From the NCBI GenBank assembly GCA_902729315.2, contig LR746266.1, forward strand, positions 4,164,759 to 4,228,758: DNA of 64,000 nucleotides, given 5' to 3'. The position numbers were made by a program, and so were the translations under genes. The notes beneath the pieces are model-generated. The model made no database searches and was not told the DNA's origin. It saw only the letters and a list, made by a program, of their open reading frames with translations. The stretch's first letter is position 1. Each line of letters begins with the position of its first letter. Of the stretch, positions 1-12,700 are shown in pieces. This DNA comes from Spirodela intermedia (Eukaryota; Streptophyta; Magnoliopsida; Alismatales; Araceae).

Positions 1-3000
1 TTGTAGCAATATTTCTTGGATCCTTGACAATTATATACACCATCTATCAATGGAGACGGAACATGAGTTTGAGCTGGATGAAAGCTATAGCCAGATCAAA
101 GAGAAACAGAAAGTTGTTGCATAGGGTTCCTGTCGCTGCTCATACTTGGATCACAGAAACAGGTTCTCGTGGAAAAGGTTTAACCTGTTGTGTATGTTTG
201 AAGTCCGTTTCACTTCCTCAGCCTCTTGGGCAGGCGGTTTCCTCAGATTACTTTATTCACCGTTGCGATATTTGTGGTTCAGTTGCGCATGCAAGCTGCT
301 CTTCCAGTGCACATGAAGACTGCAAGTGTGTATCAATGGAGGGTTTAAAATGTGTTATTCATCAGTGGGCTGTTCCTTGGACAGAAATAACAGATAATCC
401 TGACAATACACCTACCTGTAGTCATTGTGAAGAGCCTTGTGGAGGATCTTTCCTTGATGGTTCTCCAATTTGGTGTTGTATGTGGTGCCAACGACTAGTT
501 CACGTTGATTGTCATGCCAATATGGTTAATGAGGCTGGTGATATTTGTGATTTGGGGCCATTTAAGAGACTGATTTTGTCTCCAATATTTGTTAGGGATT
601 TGAGCAAACCAGGAACAGGTGGTTTTCTTAGTTCAATCACTCATGGAGCAAATGAACTGGCATCTAACGTGCGAGGGCGCATTAGAAGTCGAAGTAAAAA
701 GTTTGGTCGAAGGAAGGAGACATGTGGTGACTCGGCAAGTAGCTCTGGCACTATTGATTCATCCACAGAAAGCACAGCAGACACTCATCCTGCCAGCAAG
801 AGCTCTCATTGTAATGCTGAAAGTTCTAACGGTGTGGTGAATCCTGGGAATCTGCCTCCAAGTGGTGAAAGCGACGATAAGAGTGAAATAAAACCAAATC
901 AAAAGAGAAGCTCATCTCTTACGCAAAGGGACAATATCCACATACTTAAAGCCAGACAAAAATACGAGTTTATAGATTTGCCCTCTGATGCGAGGCCCTT
1001 GCTTGTGTTTATCAACAAAAAAAGTGGGGGTCAACAGGGAGATGCTCTCAGGCGCCGCTTCAATGTCCTTCTAAATCCTGTACAGGTTAGTCTCTGTGAA
1101 ATTACTTAGCCTACACTTCAACATTGCGAAACATAGCAGGCTGGTTGACCACAGGGCTCCTCAACAGAGAGATTGATTGTCATTATATGTTTCTGAGAGA
1201 GGGAGAGGACTCAGACCTTTTGTAATGAAGACAAACAACGTTCCACAGGTGTGACCTGTATTATCTTGGTGTTGACTTCAGAGATGTTGTTGAGAACACC
1301 TTGAGCATGCATCTTCCTTTATTTTTCATGTCTAATATGTGGCATTATCCACTTCCAAGATCATGTTTTCTCCTGATGGTATCCAAATTTCTATGAGAAG
1401 TTTGAGTTAAGAGGCGATGATGGAGTTTTTGGGTAAATTCTTGAGGCAGAACCGTATGCTTGTCCCTTCTCATTATGTTTCCTTACCTTGTGAATAACCT
1501 CTCATTGAAGCTCCTTGACATTGGGTCTGGTGTTTCATCAACATTTTTTAATACATGCATTTGGGGTACCCAAAGTTTCCATACTGAAATAGCACTGTTT
1601 ATTTTTATTTTTTTGCCAGAAAAATATCAGCCTGACAAGGTAATTCGAAGATATTGCTTGCATTCATAATCCTGTTTAGCATGAGATTGTCATTAGGATC
1701 TGGACATCATTAATATCTACTTTGACTCCTTGGGCACTGCTTAGCTGTTCATTTTCTTCTTTAATTTCTCAGTGGTTGATCCACTTATACCATACATTAC
1801 ATTCAGGTCTTTGAGTTGAGCTCAGATCATGGACCAGAGTTCGGATTATTTTTGTTCCGAAGAGTACCACACTTCAGGATCCTTGTCTGTGGCGGTGACG
1901 GCACGGTGGGTTGGGTTCTTGATACCGTTGAGAAACAGAAGTTTGAGTCTCCGCCCCCCGTCGCGATACTCCCAGCAGGAACTGGAAATGATCTTGCCAG
2001 AGTCTTGTCCTGGGGAGGTGGTCTTGGCACTGTGGAAAGACAAGGAGGCCTGTGCACTGTTCTAAACCATGTAGAGCATGCTGCAGTCACCATTCTTGAC
2101 AGATGGAAGGTAACAATAGAGAACCAGCAAGCTCCATCCCCCAAGTTTATGAACAACTATATTGGTACGCAATCACTGCCCCTTGTTGATTTCATTAATC
2201 ACGGAACAATGCATCAAACCTGTGATTTCTGTGGGCAGGCGTAGGATGCGATGCAAAGGTTGCCCTCGACATTCATAACCTGCGAGAAGAAAACCCAGAA
2301 AAATTCTACAGCCAGGTAATGAGCTGCTTCCTTTTAATGGGCATGCAACTTTTTTTTTTTGGCTCCTTTTTATTAGCACAGGGGATTATGGTTCTGACAA
2401 AGACTGCAGTTAGTGTGGTAGCTGTGCATGGAAGCTAGAATCGTTGCTGTGTTTTGTGTTCTTCCCAGCCAGTTGCTTGAGGTGTGGTTCTTCTTTGGCA
2501 TGTCGGATCATTGGGTCTCTTCTGTCTTGGAAGTCAATAGATGAGGTATAAATCTAATGGTTTCCGAAGATAGTAAGTTGCTCAAAAGAGTTCAGTGAAG
2601 AGAGAGAGAGCAGGGAAGGACTACTATGGGTAATATGACTTGATGAGAGTAGAGGAGAAACTATTGGTTGTGCGTTTAGGAGCAAGGAATCATGATACCA
2701 GTAAGATCCATACAGTTTTCTTCATCATGAAAGCGTGTGCTACTTCCAGGGCAGGCAGCTGATTTGCGCTGTTTGGAAATTGCAACCTATTTCTTTAGTA
2801 AGATTATTGTGATTCTTTTGAGAAAATTGTGCTACTTGCATGGATGGATCTAGTGATCTGACTTGAAAGCAAGCAACTGATTTCGATGGTTCTATTTAAG
2901 GAGATTATTTTCAGAAAATTCAGAAAAAAATATCTGACTAAAAACTCTTGTTTTACTTCCAGTTCTTGAACAAAATCCTTTACGCCAGAGAAGGAGCGAA

Positions 3001-3775
3001 GAACATCATGGACAGAACTTTTGCAGATTTCCCCTGGCAAGTCAGAGTTGAGGTCGATGGGAATGAGATAGAGGTTCCTGAGGTGCGTTTCCGTGATTTT
3101 CAGCACACCCGGCGGTCGGCAGCCTCAGTTGACCACATTTTGCAGGATGCTGAAGGCGTTCTCGTCGCCAATATCGGAAGCTACATGGGAGGAGTCGTCC
3201 TGTGGCAAGATGAAGAAGACGGGTACGACAATTTCGAGCCCCAATCTATGCACGACATGATGCTGGAGGTCGTCAGCATCAGTGGAACCTGGCATCTCGG
3301 GAAATTGCAGGTGAGTTCTACTGAAACTTCTTCGGCGATCCTCATTTCCCCCGGGATTTCAAAGGCGGCGAGTGATCACTCCATCGCATCCCCTCCTGCC
3401 AGATCGGCCTCTCCCAAGCGCGGCGCCTGGCGCAAGGCAGAGAGATCAAGATCCGGCTCTTCGCCCCCTTTCCCGTTCAGATCGACGGAGAACCTTGGTT
3501 CCAGCAGCCGTGCTCGCTCTCGATATCCCACCACGGGCAGGTCCGCTCACCGGCCATTTGGATTGGATCTGGATCGATCGCATCTTCGGCGCGGCGATGA
3601 CGACACGTTCTTCCTCATCTCGCAGGCATTCATGCTGAAGAAGGCGGCCGAGGAACCGCTCGGCCACGCCGCCGCGATCATCACCGACGTCCTGGAGAAC
3701 GCCGAGACCAACGGAGTGATCACCGCCTCGCAGAAGAGGACTCTCCTACAGGAAATGGCGCTGAAACTCTCCTAG
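1..3775 (+). CDS. DGK1-like: diacylglycerol kinase, DGK1/DGK2-type (5' partial)
   Basis: Phosphorylates diacylglycerol to phosphatidic acid at membranes, probably the ER. Exons read as <1-1085, 1807-2164, 2239-2315, 2963-3082, 3146-3310, 3403-3540 and 3626-3775, all with GT-AG introns and matching phases, giving 696 visible residues. The frame is open at the left edge with no ATG, and Arabidopsis DGK1 is about 728 residues, so roughly 30 N-terminal residues lie outside. The first visible residues are a hydrophobic segment followed by QWRR, as in the membrane anchor of this subgroup. Two Cys/His-rich C1 zinc-binding domains follow (about residues 45-180), then a Ser-rich linker, the catalytic domain with the nucleotide-binding [10 protein letters not shown] motif, and the accessory domain ([32 protein letters not shown]). 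It belongs to plant DGK cluster I. The 3' exons are visibly more GC-rich than exon 1. Confidence 0.95.
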
Positions 3776-4336
3776 GTACACAGAATCTGCTCTACTCCCC
3801 CTCTCTTTCCTCCCTTTCCTCCCTTTTTACAGTTCTCGTGATAGAGATTTACAGGCTGTTGTGAAAGGAGAAGAGCCGCCGCCGACACTGTCGTACACAC
3901 GTGCGAGGTTCCCGTGGGCCCGTCACGTCACCGACAGTCTAGAGCACCAGTGATCGGCACGTGCTGTACAGTCGACTTCCCTGCAGGCTTCTTAATGTCC
4001 ATAAGTCGAACAGCTTAGCCCGATCTGGGTTTTTCTGAAAATATACGAATTATTATACAAGTTGGGGGTCCTTTATTTTAAAAAATACGTGACAGCTGTG
4101 TGAAGGGAGCGGCCAAACTGCCAACTCGGCCAATGGGTGCGTGGCACGTGCATAGGCTCGATTAGCACCCCACTGTTCTCCCGGGGGCCGGGACCGCGGT
4201 TAAGTGAGTAGGTGATACCGTGGGCGCGGGGCGAACCGGTGCCCTGTGCCTGCGGCTCAATTTTATAATGCATTAGACGTTAATCGGTGGCGAAACAAGA
4301 CGACGACAAGGGAGTGGGCACCACCGTCCGTTACTC
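3776..4336 (+). promoter_or_regulatory. DGK 3' flank and UGD promoter with G-box cores
   Basis: This spacer holds the DGK 3' UTR and then the likely promoter of the UDP-glucose dehydrogenase gene. CACGTG cores occur near 3958 and 4144 and a related ACACGTGC near 3897; these are bZIP/bHLH G-box-type sites. A TATA-like TTTTATAAT lies at 4261-4269, so transcription would start near 4290-4300. Element identity is by motif only. Confidence 0.45.
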
Positions 4337-4474
4337 GATGTCCGTTACGTCGTCGGTTCGTCGTACCGCGCTATTTTCTACAGAACTTCATTCAGAAGAA
4401 GCCACTTTCCCTCCTCTACAGAGCCCTCGCCAGCCTCTCCCGCCCCCTGGCATCCTTCTCTGGAGACGAGGAAG

Positions 4475-6135
4475 GTAACCTAGTTGTTGATGCGTCCGAT
4501 CTTTTTCTTAATCGGGAATTCTGATCAAATGCTGCTCATGAGCCTGTTCGTCCGTGGTTTTTCCCTGGTTTAACTAGCGTCATCTTCCTTCTGCTTTCCT
4601 GGCGTACGATATTCCATGGCGATGGATTGGGGAGGGGGGAGTGGTATCCTTGGTGATGTTGAAATCAGCACCCGAAGGTGGCGTTGACCTTGCTTTATTG
4701 TTGGAAATCAGTGGAGGATGTACGCACGAGCCGGGGTCGTCGTCATTTAGCAGAAGAGATTTGGTCTCTCCCACTTGATGAGTGGAAACCGTACTTCTTC
4801 TCCTGCGTCGCTCGTCGATGACGTATGACACTGTATCTGTGGTGCTGAGGCGAGGAGCGGGACCGCTGTGGGGCCACGGTAGGAAGCGTGTGTTGAATGC
4901 TTCCTCCTGGCGCGTGAAATCTGACTTCCCAAGGTTGGGGGGGAGGGGTGGGTGGTAGGAGTGGTGAGGAGGAGACGAAGGGATGGATTTCACAGGTCGC
5001 ACCCTCGGGAAGGCTTTTGGTCGTTCCGATTTGTCTTGACGTCCTTCCTATATTTAAGGAGATCCCCGGAACCTCCCTGACTTGTACTGTCCTGTTGAAA
5101 GGGAGAAGTGAGAGAAAGGAGGACGTCGGTTGGCCCTGATCTCTCCCTCGTCTTCTTACCTTCCTCCTTCCCTCCCTTTGTTTTGAAGAAGGAATTCCGA
5201 AGCCGTCTTGGAGGTAATGCACTGAGACGATCTTGACTGATTTGGTTGCTCTAGGCCTTATTCCGCAGATCGGAATTCTCATTGCCACCCTGCCTCCCTG
5301 CGTTTTGGTTTCTGCTAATTTCCGTTTTCTCCGTCGCCGACCCAGATCCGTTGGAGTGAGATCCTTACCAGTTAAATCTGTTCTCTGGATCTAGTTTCTT
5401 CTTGATCTTTTATTTCCCTACTTGCCTCTTCCGTGGTGTCGAGCTCCGTTGGTCTGTAGATCTGACGAGTAGCGCCATTTCCCGTAAGGGAATTGAACCC
5501 GCAGTGGGGAGCCTAATACTGGCGATGGCATGTCCTGTGTGCTCCTGATCTATCCCGGATCAAATTATACGGAAAGGATCCAATCCAATCTATTGCTTTC
5601 CTTCTGTCGAGATCAGAATACAAGTTGGTTTCCTATCAATTGCTCGAGAAGTATGTAGATCTCACTATAAAAAGTGCAATACCTGCCAACAGCATGCACT
5701 GAAAATGTGTTGGGATAACATCTGTGATGAAGCACGTCGAATCTAGAGCTCCCGTCTTGCCGAAAAATTTCTTCTTCTTCACCCGTTCCTTCTTCTCCTA
5801 GTTCTGTTATTTTATTATAAAAAAGGCGCTTTCGACGCCTGGATCTTGTCTTTCTTAAGGACGGAAGTGCCATTCCTCTTATGATAGACCTGTGAGGCAT
5901 TATTGCCTTAGAATTTCAGTCACGTCAATCTTTTCTTTGACCATTCTTTTGTATCATTTTGTTTACATCGATCCAATTACAGCCTGCTACAATCTGGTGA
6001 AAAGAAAAACCTCCCTAGAAGCTGAGCTCTGTTTCCCCTCGGCATCAATCTCCGTCCCTATATCTCCCACCTCGTTCACTGATCACACCTACTTCGATCT
6101 ATTTACTCATTTCTGCAATCTGTCTAAAAGTTCAG
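4475..6135 (+). other. putative 5'-UTR intron of UGD
   Basis: A donor GAAG|GTAACC at 4475 and an acceptor TTCAG at 6131-6135, eleven bases before the UGD start codon, delimit a plausible 1.66-kb leader intron. Plant UGD genes are known to have an intronless coding region with an intron in the leader, which fits. The stretch is mixed-composition with T-rich runs and no convincing coding potential; open frames on either strand here look incidental. Boundaries are inferred, not proven. Confidence 0.5.
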
Positions 6136-6146
6136 GGACTGTCGAG

Positions 6147-7589
6147 ATGGTGAAGATCTGCTGTCTTGGAGCTGGCTATGTCGGGGGCCCGACCATGGCG
6201 GTGATCGCCCTCAAGTGCCCAGCCATTGAAGTCGTCGTCGTGGACATCTCCGTCCCCCGGATCACGGCCTGGAACAGCGACCAGCTTCCTATCTACGAGC
6301 CCGGCCTGGATGATGTGGTCAAGCAGTGCAGAGGCAGGAACCTCTTCTTCAGCACCGACATAGAGAAGCACGTCACAGAGGCCGACATCATCTTCGTCTC
6401 GGTCAACACCCCCACCAAGGCCCGCGGCCTCGGCGCCGGCAAGGCCGCCGATCTCACCTACTGGGAGAGCGCCGCCCGCATGATCGCCGACGTCTCCAAG
6501 TCCGATAAGATCGTGGTCGAGAAGTCAACAGTGCCCGTCAAGACAGCCGAGGCCATTGAGAAGATCCTGACCCACAACAGCAACGGCATCAACTTCCAGA
6601 TCCTCTCTAACCCCGAGTTCCTCGCAGAAGGAACCGCCATTCAGGACCTCTTCAACCCCGACCGCGTACTCATCGGTGGACGGGAGACCCCCGAGGGCCG
6701 GAGAGCCGTCCAGAAGCTGAAGGAAGTCTACGCCCACTGGGTCCCCGAAGACCGGATCCTTACCACCAACCTGTGGTCAGCGGAGCTCTCCAAGCTCGCC
6801 GCCAACGCCTTCCTCGCCCAGAGGATCTCCTCGGTCAACGCCATATCCGCCCTCTGCGAGGCCACGGGGGCCGACGTCACTGAGGTCGCCTACGCCGTCG
6901 GGAGAGACTCCAGGATCGGGCCCAAGTTCCTCAACGCCAGCGTCGGCTTCGGAGGCTCCTGCTTCCAGAAGGACATCCTCAACCTGGTCTACATCTGCGA
7001 GTGCAACGGCCTCCCCGAGGTGGCCAACTACTGGAAGCAGGTCATCAAGATCAACGACTACCAGAAGAGCCGCTTCGTCAACCGGGTGGTCTCCTCCATG
7101 TTCAACACCGTCTCCGGGAAGAAGATCGCCGTCCTCGGCTTCGCCTTCAAGAAGGACACCGGCGACACCAGGGAGACGCCGGCGATCGACGTCTGTAAGG
7201 GCCTCCTGGGAGACAAGGCCGCCATCAGCATCTACGATCCGCAAGTTACGGAGGACCAGATCCAGCGGGACCTGGCGCTGAGCAAGTTCGACTGGGACCA
7301 TCCGGCGCATCTCCAGCCGATGAGCCCCACCACCGTGAAGCAGGTGACCGTCAGCTGGGACGCCTACGAGGCAACCAGGGGCGCCCACGGCATCTGCATC
7401 CTCACCGAGTGGGACGAGTTCAAGGCCCTTGATTACCAGAAGATCTACGACAGCATGCAGAAGCCCGCCTTCGTGTTCGACGGCCGCAACATCGTCGACG
7501 CCGCCAAGCTCAGAGACATCGGCTTCATCGTCTACTCCATCGGGAAGCCGCTGGACGCTTGGCTCAAGGACATGCCCGCCGTAGCCTGA
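6147..7589 (+). CDS. UGD: UDP-glucose 6-dehydrogenase
   Basis: Oxidises UDP-glucose to UDP-glucuronate with two NAD+ in the cytosol, supplying precursors for pectin and hemicellulose. A single exon encodes 480 residues, the usual plant UGD length. The N-terminal Rossmann motif GAGYVGG is at residues 8-14, and the catalytic cysteine lies in [10 protein letters not shown] at residue 272, the family position. The central dimerisation helix and the C-terminal UDP-binding domain are complete. The frame stays open far upstream of the ATG chosen here, but the family start [14 protein letters not shown] matches exactly this ATG, and the upstream open stretch is probably intron. Coding GC is very high compared with the AT-rich DNA on the 3' side. 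Confidence 0.98.
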   Translation: MVKICCLGAGYVGGPTMAVIALKCPAIEVVVVDISVPRITAWNSDQLPIYEPGLDDVVKQCRGRNLFFSTDIEKHVTEADIIFVSVNTPTKARGLGAGKAADLTYWESAARMIADVSKSDKIVVEKSTVPVKTAEAIEKILTHNSNGINFQILSNPEFLAEGTAIQDLFNPDRVLIGGRETPEGRRAVQKLKEVYAHWVPEDRILTTNLWSAELSKLAANAFLAQRISSVNAISALCEATGADVTEVAYAVGRDSRIGPKFLNASVGFGGSCFQKDILNLVYICECNGLPEVANYWKQVIKINDYQKSRFVNRVVSSMFNTVSGKKIAVLGFAFKKDTGDTRETPAIDVCKGLLGDKAAISIYDPQVTEDQIQRDLALSKFDWDHPAHLQPMSPTTVKQVTVSWDAYEATRGAHGICILTEWDEFKALDYQKIYDSMQKPAFVFDGRNIVDAAKLRDIGFIVYSIGKPLDAWLKDMPAVA

Positions 7590-9428
7590 TAAAAGTCAAC
7601 CCCTGCGTAAGACGACGAAACGACGGTAAAAACCGTGCTTCATGTGAGGTGCCATCCAATCCAGGAACCCTCGTTATTTTATTTTATTTTATTTTTCCTT
7701 CAGATTGTTGTTTCCTCTCGTCAGAAGAATCAATCCGCTAGCTGGTGGGATGGGCGGGAGATTATTATTATTATTATCATTTACCTTTTTTTCTCTTCTT
7801 TGGATCGTACTTGTCTGGGAAGGGTCCACTGTTTAAATATCTTCATATTAATTGCCAAATGTGTCCACCCGGGCCGCCTCCTGCGGCGGAATCGCCACCA
7901 TTTAGTCCATCTCCCCCGCACGCTGATGCCCGTGCGAGAGACCACAGGCTGTCCTGATCATGCCTCTGTTTGCCTGCCGACGGCTGTTCGTGTCCTGTGT
8001 CCTGTGTCCTGTACAACTTCAACTTCCGTCGGTGGTCGGGTCAGGGAAGGAATCTGAGGACGTGGCCGTTTCTTCATAATAAGTCAACGACGGCTCATTT
8101 ATTGCCGTTTTTAAACGCCAAACCATCATAAAAAAAATCATTTTCTTTGCTAAAAAAAATACCAATATATTCTCTCTCTTTTTTCTCTGCTAACTAGAGT
8201 TCATTCAACCCACCCGCATAGTTTGCCAAGCGATGCGACAAACTAGACTTGACCTTTTGTTTGTGTGGAATTCAACTAAAATCCCATTACATCAACCTGA
8301 TGTATATACATCGACAACTTACACGAAAAAATAAATCTCACGTGCACGTGTAGAGAGAGAGAGAGAGTAGACACCATGCTTCATACTTAACCAAAAATAA
8401 TAATTAAAAGAAAGGAATAAATAATTAATGAACGCTTATAACTGGATTAGCAGTCAAGAAAGGGATGTTCTTGGTGTGGTGGTTAGGATGTCCAAACGAG
8501 TCGCATCATAATAAATGGCATGATTAAAATTGGGGTGGGGTACGGAGTATAATATAGGAGCGTCTGTTGACCCCTTTTTTAATCAGTTATTTATGGATTT
8601 ATTTATAAAAGTATATCATCGATTTAAATGGAATATTCCTCTGGGTATATTATACATGCTTTAAAGTTTATTAGATTTTTATTTACTCATGACTTCCTCT
8701 AATATTTTTTAATTGCGGATAAACCCCCCTCGCATTTTTTTTTTTAGTTAGCATAAAACCATCAGATTATCTAGGTGCATTTATGGTCACAAGTCACGTT
8801 GGCTATAAGCGAGTTAAATATAAATAGTATTTACTCGATTTTTTTATAAGTTATAACCTACCTTATTCACCCACACAAATTCCCTCATATTAATCTCTTT
8901 CTCTCTCTCTCCTATGAATGGTTCGACTTTCTCTCTCTTCTGTCCTTCTTCCCAGCTACATCATCTGTCAAGGGGTGTCCCTTTCCTCTCTGGTGCTGAT
9001 TCTTAACGTGCTTATGGGAGGGCACTATACACGTACGTGTCATTTTGTCTTTATTGCGAGAGTATTCTAGAACAAAATATTATATATATTTGAAATAAAT
9101 GTGCTCCGTTCGTGTAATTATCATTTTTTTTTATAATCGGAAAACGATGTAGCTCAAATATGATATGTTTTTATATTTTTTCAATAAATGCGTTTTATTT
9201 TCTTATGAAAATGTGCCCATCTGGTTGTATATATTTTTGTAAATTAGATGGATTTCTCTAAACACAAAAGCAAAAAATTATTAGAATATTATTTGACTTA
9301 TTATGAAAAAATAATAGATAAATTATTCCACAAGAGTTTTCAGCTTACTAAGTCTTGATATTTTATGGCAGGAAACTACAAATGAATAAATAATTTGATT
9401 ATTATGCTATGAAACGCATTTTTTCCTG
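7590..9428. other. AT-rich intergenic stretch
   Basis: Contains the UGD 3' UTR and then about 1.7 kb of AT-rich DNA with poly-A/T runs and short GA (8352-8367) and CT (8897-8912) tracts. I see no coding region, RNA gene or recognisable transposon. Short open frames at 7635-8057 have no family character. Confidence 0.6.
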
Positions 9429-9440
9429 TTGACCGGTCAA
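9429..9440. promoter_or_regulatory. palindromic double W-box TTGACCGGTCAA
   Basis: Perfect 12-base palindrome made of two inverted TTGACC W-box cores, followed at once by a further AAGTCAA core. It lies about 270 bases upstream of the LRR gene start codon. TTGAC(C/T) is the known binding core of WRKY transcription factors. Function here is inferred. Confidence 0.45.
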
Positions 9441-9711
9441 AGTCAATGCTGGAGGTAGTTGCCTGCCACGGTAACACAGATAAGGTGGAATTGTAAGTCG
9501 GTTAAAGTGAAGTTGCCTCCTCAGAATGGGCGAGAGACCTCGGAGGTTTGCGCGTCAGGCATCACCTCTCCCGTTGGTTTCGGCGCCCAACTGATGCTCT
9601 CTGCGAGGGTAGAAAATTCAGAAGAATCTGTGGTTCGAACTGCGGAAGGCCGGCGTTGATCGGGTTCTGTTTCTGCCTCTTACTTCGGAATTGAAGGGGA
9701 GTTTGGGAGCA

Positions 9712-12700
9712 ATGGGATGTTGCGCCAGCAAGGGGCGTGGTTACGCCGCAAACCAGACGACCATGTGGAGATCGACGGGCATCGTCGCTCTGAGGGACCG
9801 TGGATTGAGGGTGAGGACCTTGGCGTATGCTTTTTAATACTGTTCGTCGGATTGGAAACATGGCTAATGGTTTCTCGATGCGGAATGGTACCACCGGAGC
9901 TAACCACGAATATACCCTAGTCCCTGGGAACGTCTCGAGCTTTCCTACATGAAATTGGATGTTTGGGTAAATGAAATTGGAATACGACAAACCGATGATC
10001 GCTTGTCGACGGGTTTTGATTGAACTGAAGTTACGACCGTGAATGGAAACTGAAGATTGAATATGAATAGTCGAGTTTAGACTTACCGTGCAATACGTAT
10101 CTCAATGTGGTACTAAGTTAAATGTGTATGGTTTTTAAACTTTATTGGGTTTACGATTGGCTCTTTCTTTTATCGTAGGACTACTTTCTTCTTTGTGAAT
10201 CGTCAGTTGTTATAAACTGAGAAACGGAATAAAAGGTTTATTATTTAGCACCAACAATCGTCTCTTCCACTTCACATTGAGTTGTAGTTTCTCTACGTTC
10301 CTGCTCCCAGCTAATCCCACTCAGGCATGGCCTCATTCTTGTAGATGTGATATTAATAGATATGCTCAAGAAACCTGATTGATTGAAATAAGTCCATTCA
10401 GCGTGAATGATAAATCTCGAAGAGGTTATCAGAGTTACAGCTATAACCAACAGAAAATATTGCGCTTGGAGATGAACACGTGCAATTTTTTTTTTTCAAG
10501 AAACTGATTCAATGAGATCAGAGTTAGGGGAATGTCTGAAGAGGGAAATGAAATAGGAAGGGATCGTAAACAGAAAGGACGTGGAGAACTGTCTAGGGGA
10601 AAGACTCTTATGTGCCACGTCCCCATTCTCTATTTAGATTGTTCTGTAATCCTCCGTTGAGTGTCAGCCAGGAGTAACAAATCAATTTTTTTGCTGTTTG
10701 GCAAGCATGCCAAACCAAGGTTCCTGTTAAACCGTTGACTCAACTTGATTCGAACGTACAATAGACAACTTTCCCCTATTTAGTAACCAAGAGATCATTT
10801 CCAACACCAATATACTCATTTTCTGGTTCAGATTCCTATTATGTTGGGTCTTCTCTCTTCTTTTGAGCTTGATGGAGTCATTACTGAAGTATAAGAAATT
10901 AGTAATGGTTATGTAATTTAGTTTATCCGAGTGTTCAAAGGTAGAATAGGGTCTATGTCGTCTAGTACAGGTTTGGTAGAAGGCAATAATTACTCTTCAG
11001 CTTAACGTACCCAGTGTCTCAACAACATAACATTTTGTGGAAATGCTGATTAGTCAAAATGAAAGGAGCCTAACATCAGGAAGGCCCGTATTTTACAGTT
11101 TATCAGGTGTTCATGCATCAACCTCTAGAGAAAAATAAATTATTTGCAGTAATCTCACGGGATGTGGAAATTGGATGTGGATGTGCAGATATGGAGAATT
11201 CGAACTCGGGCTTATTAGAGAATTTGAGGATTTAATTACGCCCATCAGTATATGCACTTGATTTGAAATTTTTAAGATATGTAACATAGTACATTTCTTG
11301 AGGCGATTCTTATTTTCTATGCTTATTCAGGAGGTTTGGTTTGTAGTATGTTCATTTGTCTTTTCCTCTGTAGACAATTGCGCCTCTGAAAATATCCTTT
11401 GCATTCTAGAAAAAAATTAGAGTTAGAAGATGCTATGATTTAGAGCGTTTGGCATAAAATGATCTTGCTTTAGAGCGCAGATTTTGAATGCTATGATTTT
11501 ATCAATATTGCCTGCTTTTAGTTTTAGCATGTGCGTTTTTTCGCTTTTTTATACCATTATTGGATTAAATTTTCGTATCTTGAAACTCATCTTCGCTTGT
11601 TCAGTTTTATAAATATTAAATCAGCGATTTCCGACTGTTTTTTTCCTACTTTAATATGGATTAAGCAGATGTGAAAAATAGATCTTTCATTGTCCTTCCC
11701 ACATATAATTCTATGTTTCAAATTTCAATCTTCCTGGATTAGGCATTGCCGAGAGAAGTTCTGGAAGTAGACAAATTTATAAGAACACTTGATTTGACAA
11801 ACAACAAAATAGGTAAGATCATTTTTATGGTAATATGATATATTCTGTATTTTCTATATTTTGGCATCTATTTTTTGTTTCCATTTAACTCGTGGTTCAA
11901 TATGAATTGATGAAGAAAATCTATAGCGTTTAACTTCTCCATCATAATTTATTATTGATAATATAATGACATTTTTGTCTGAGGCACATTGCGCATTATT
12001 CGTTGGTTATGCTGAAATAGTAGATTGCCTTTTTTTCTCCGAGTTACAAAATCACCCATAAAGCTCGAGGATTATTGTATCCATTATCCACTAAATAATC
12101 CACTAAGTAAAACTGACGCATTACACATTATTCGAGAAAGTTGTTGTTAGTCTGGTACTGGCGGACTGATAATATTGCATAAAAATAATAGGCGACATCA
12201 TAGAAAGTTTAACTCTTATTCTCATTGTGAAAATTCAGGTCATTTTTTTCACCCCAGAGAGTATGCTATAGTAGAGTAGTTGAAAAAGAAAAAGAGTGTA
12301 AAAAACAAATATTACCAGCACGAGAATTGCGGATTTGTTTCTGCCTGAATATTCCTGTCAAGTTTCAACCAACGAATTTATAAAATACATTAATATGAAA
12401 TTTATGTTCCTCTATTATGACTTCTTCAAACACGGTCTTCAATAGTTCTTGTATCCAACATGGGAACATATAGTAAATTAGGGGTTTCTTCTCGTTGCAC
12501 AAAATGTGGAATGCGTTGAAAATATTCCAATCCTTTAAGTTCGTCACGCTTTAGAATCCTTCATAGATGTTTTTTAGTGATAAATTATTATTATAAATCA
12601 TTAAGAAATCATCGTGTAAATCACTATTCCTTCAATATCAGATTGTAAAGCTTCCCAGTCACTCTCTGCCCTTATTCTTACCAACTTACTCCTGGCAGGG

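Noticed and set aside
5470-5526. tRNA-like segment containing AATTGAACCCGCAG and flanking GCGCCA/TGGCG
   Set aside because: Only about 50 bases, cannot form a full cloverleaf and lacks the other conserved arms.
6777-7388. 203-codon minus-strand frame opposite UGD
   Set aside because: Shadow of the GC-rich UGD coding sequence; no domain character.
7590-9700. Possible MITE or other transposon in the AT-rich spacer
   Set aside because: No terminal inverted repeats or target-site duplication could be found by eye.
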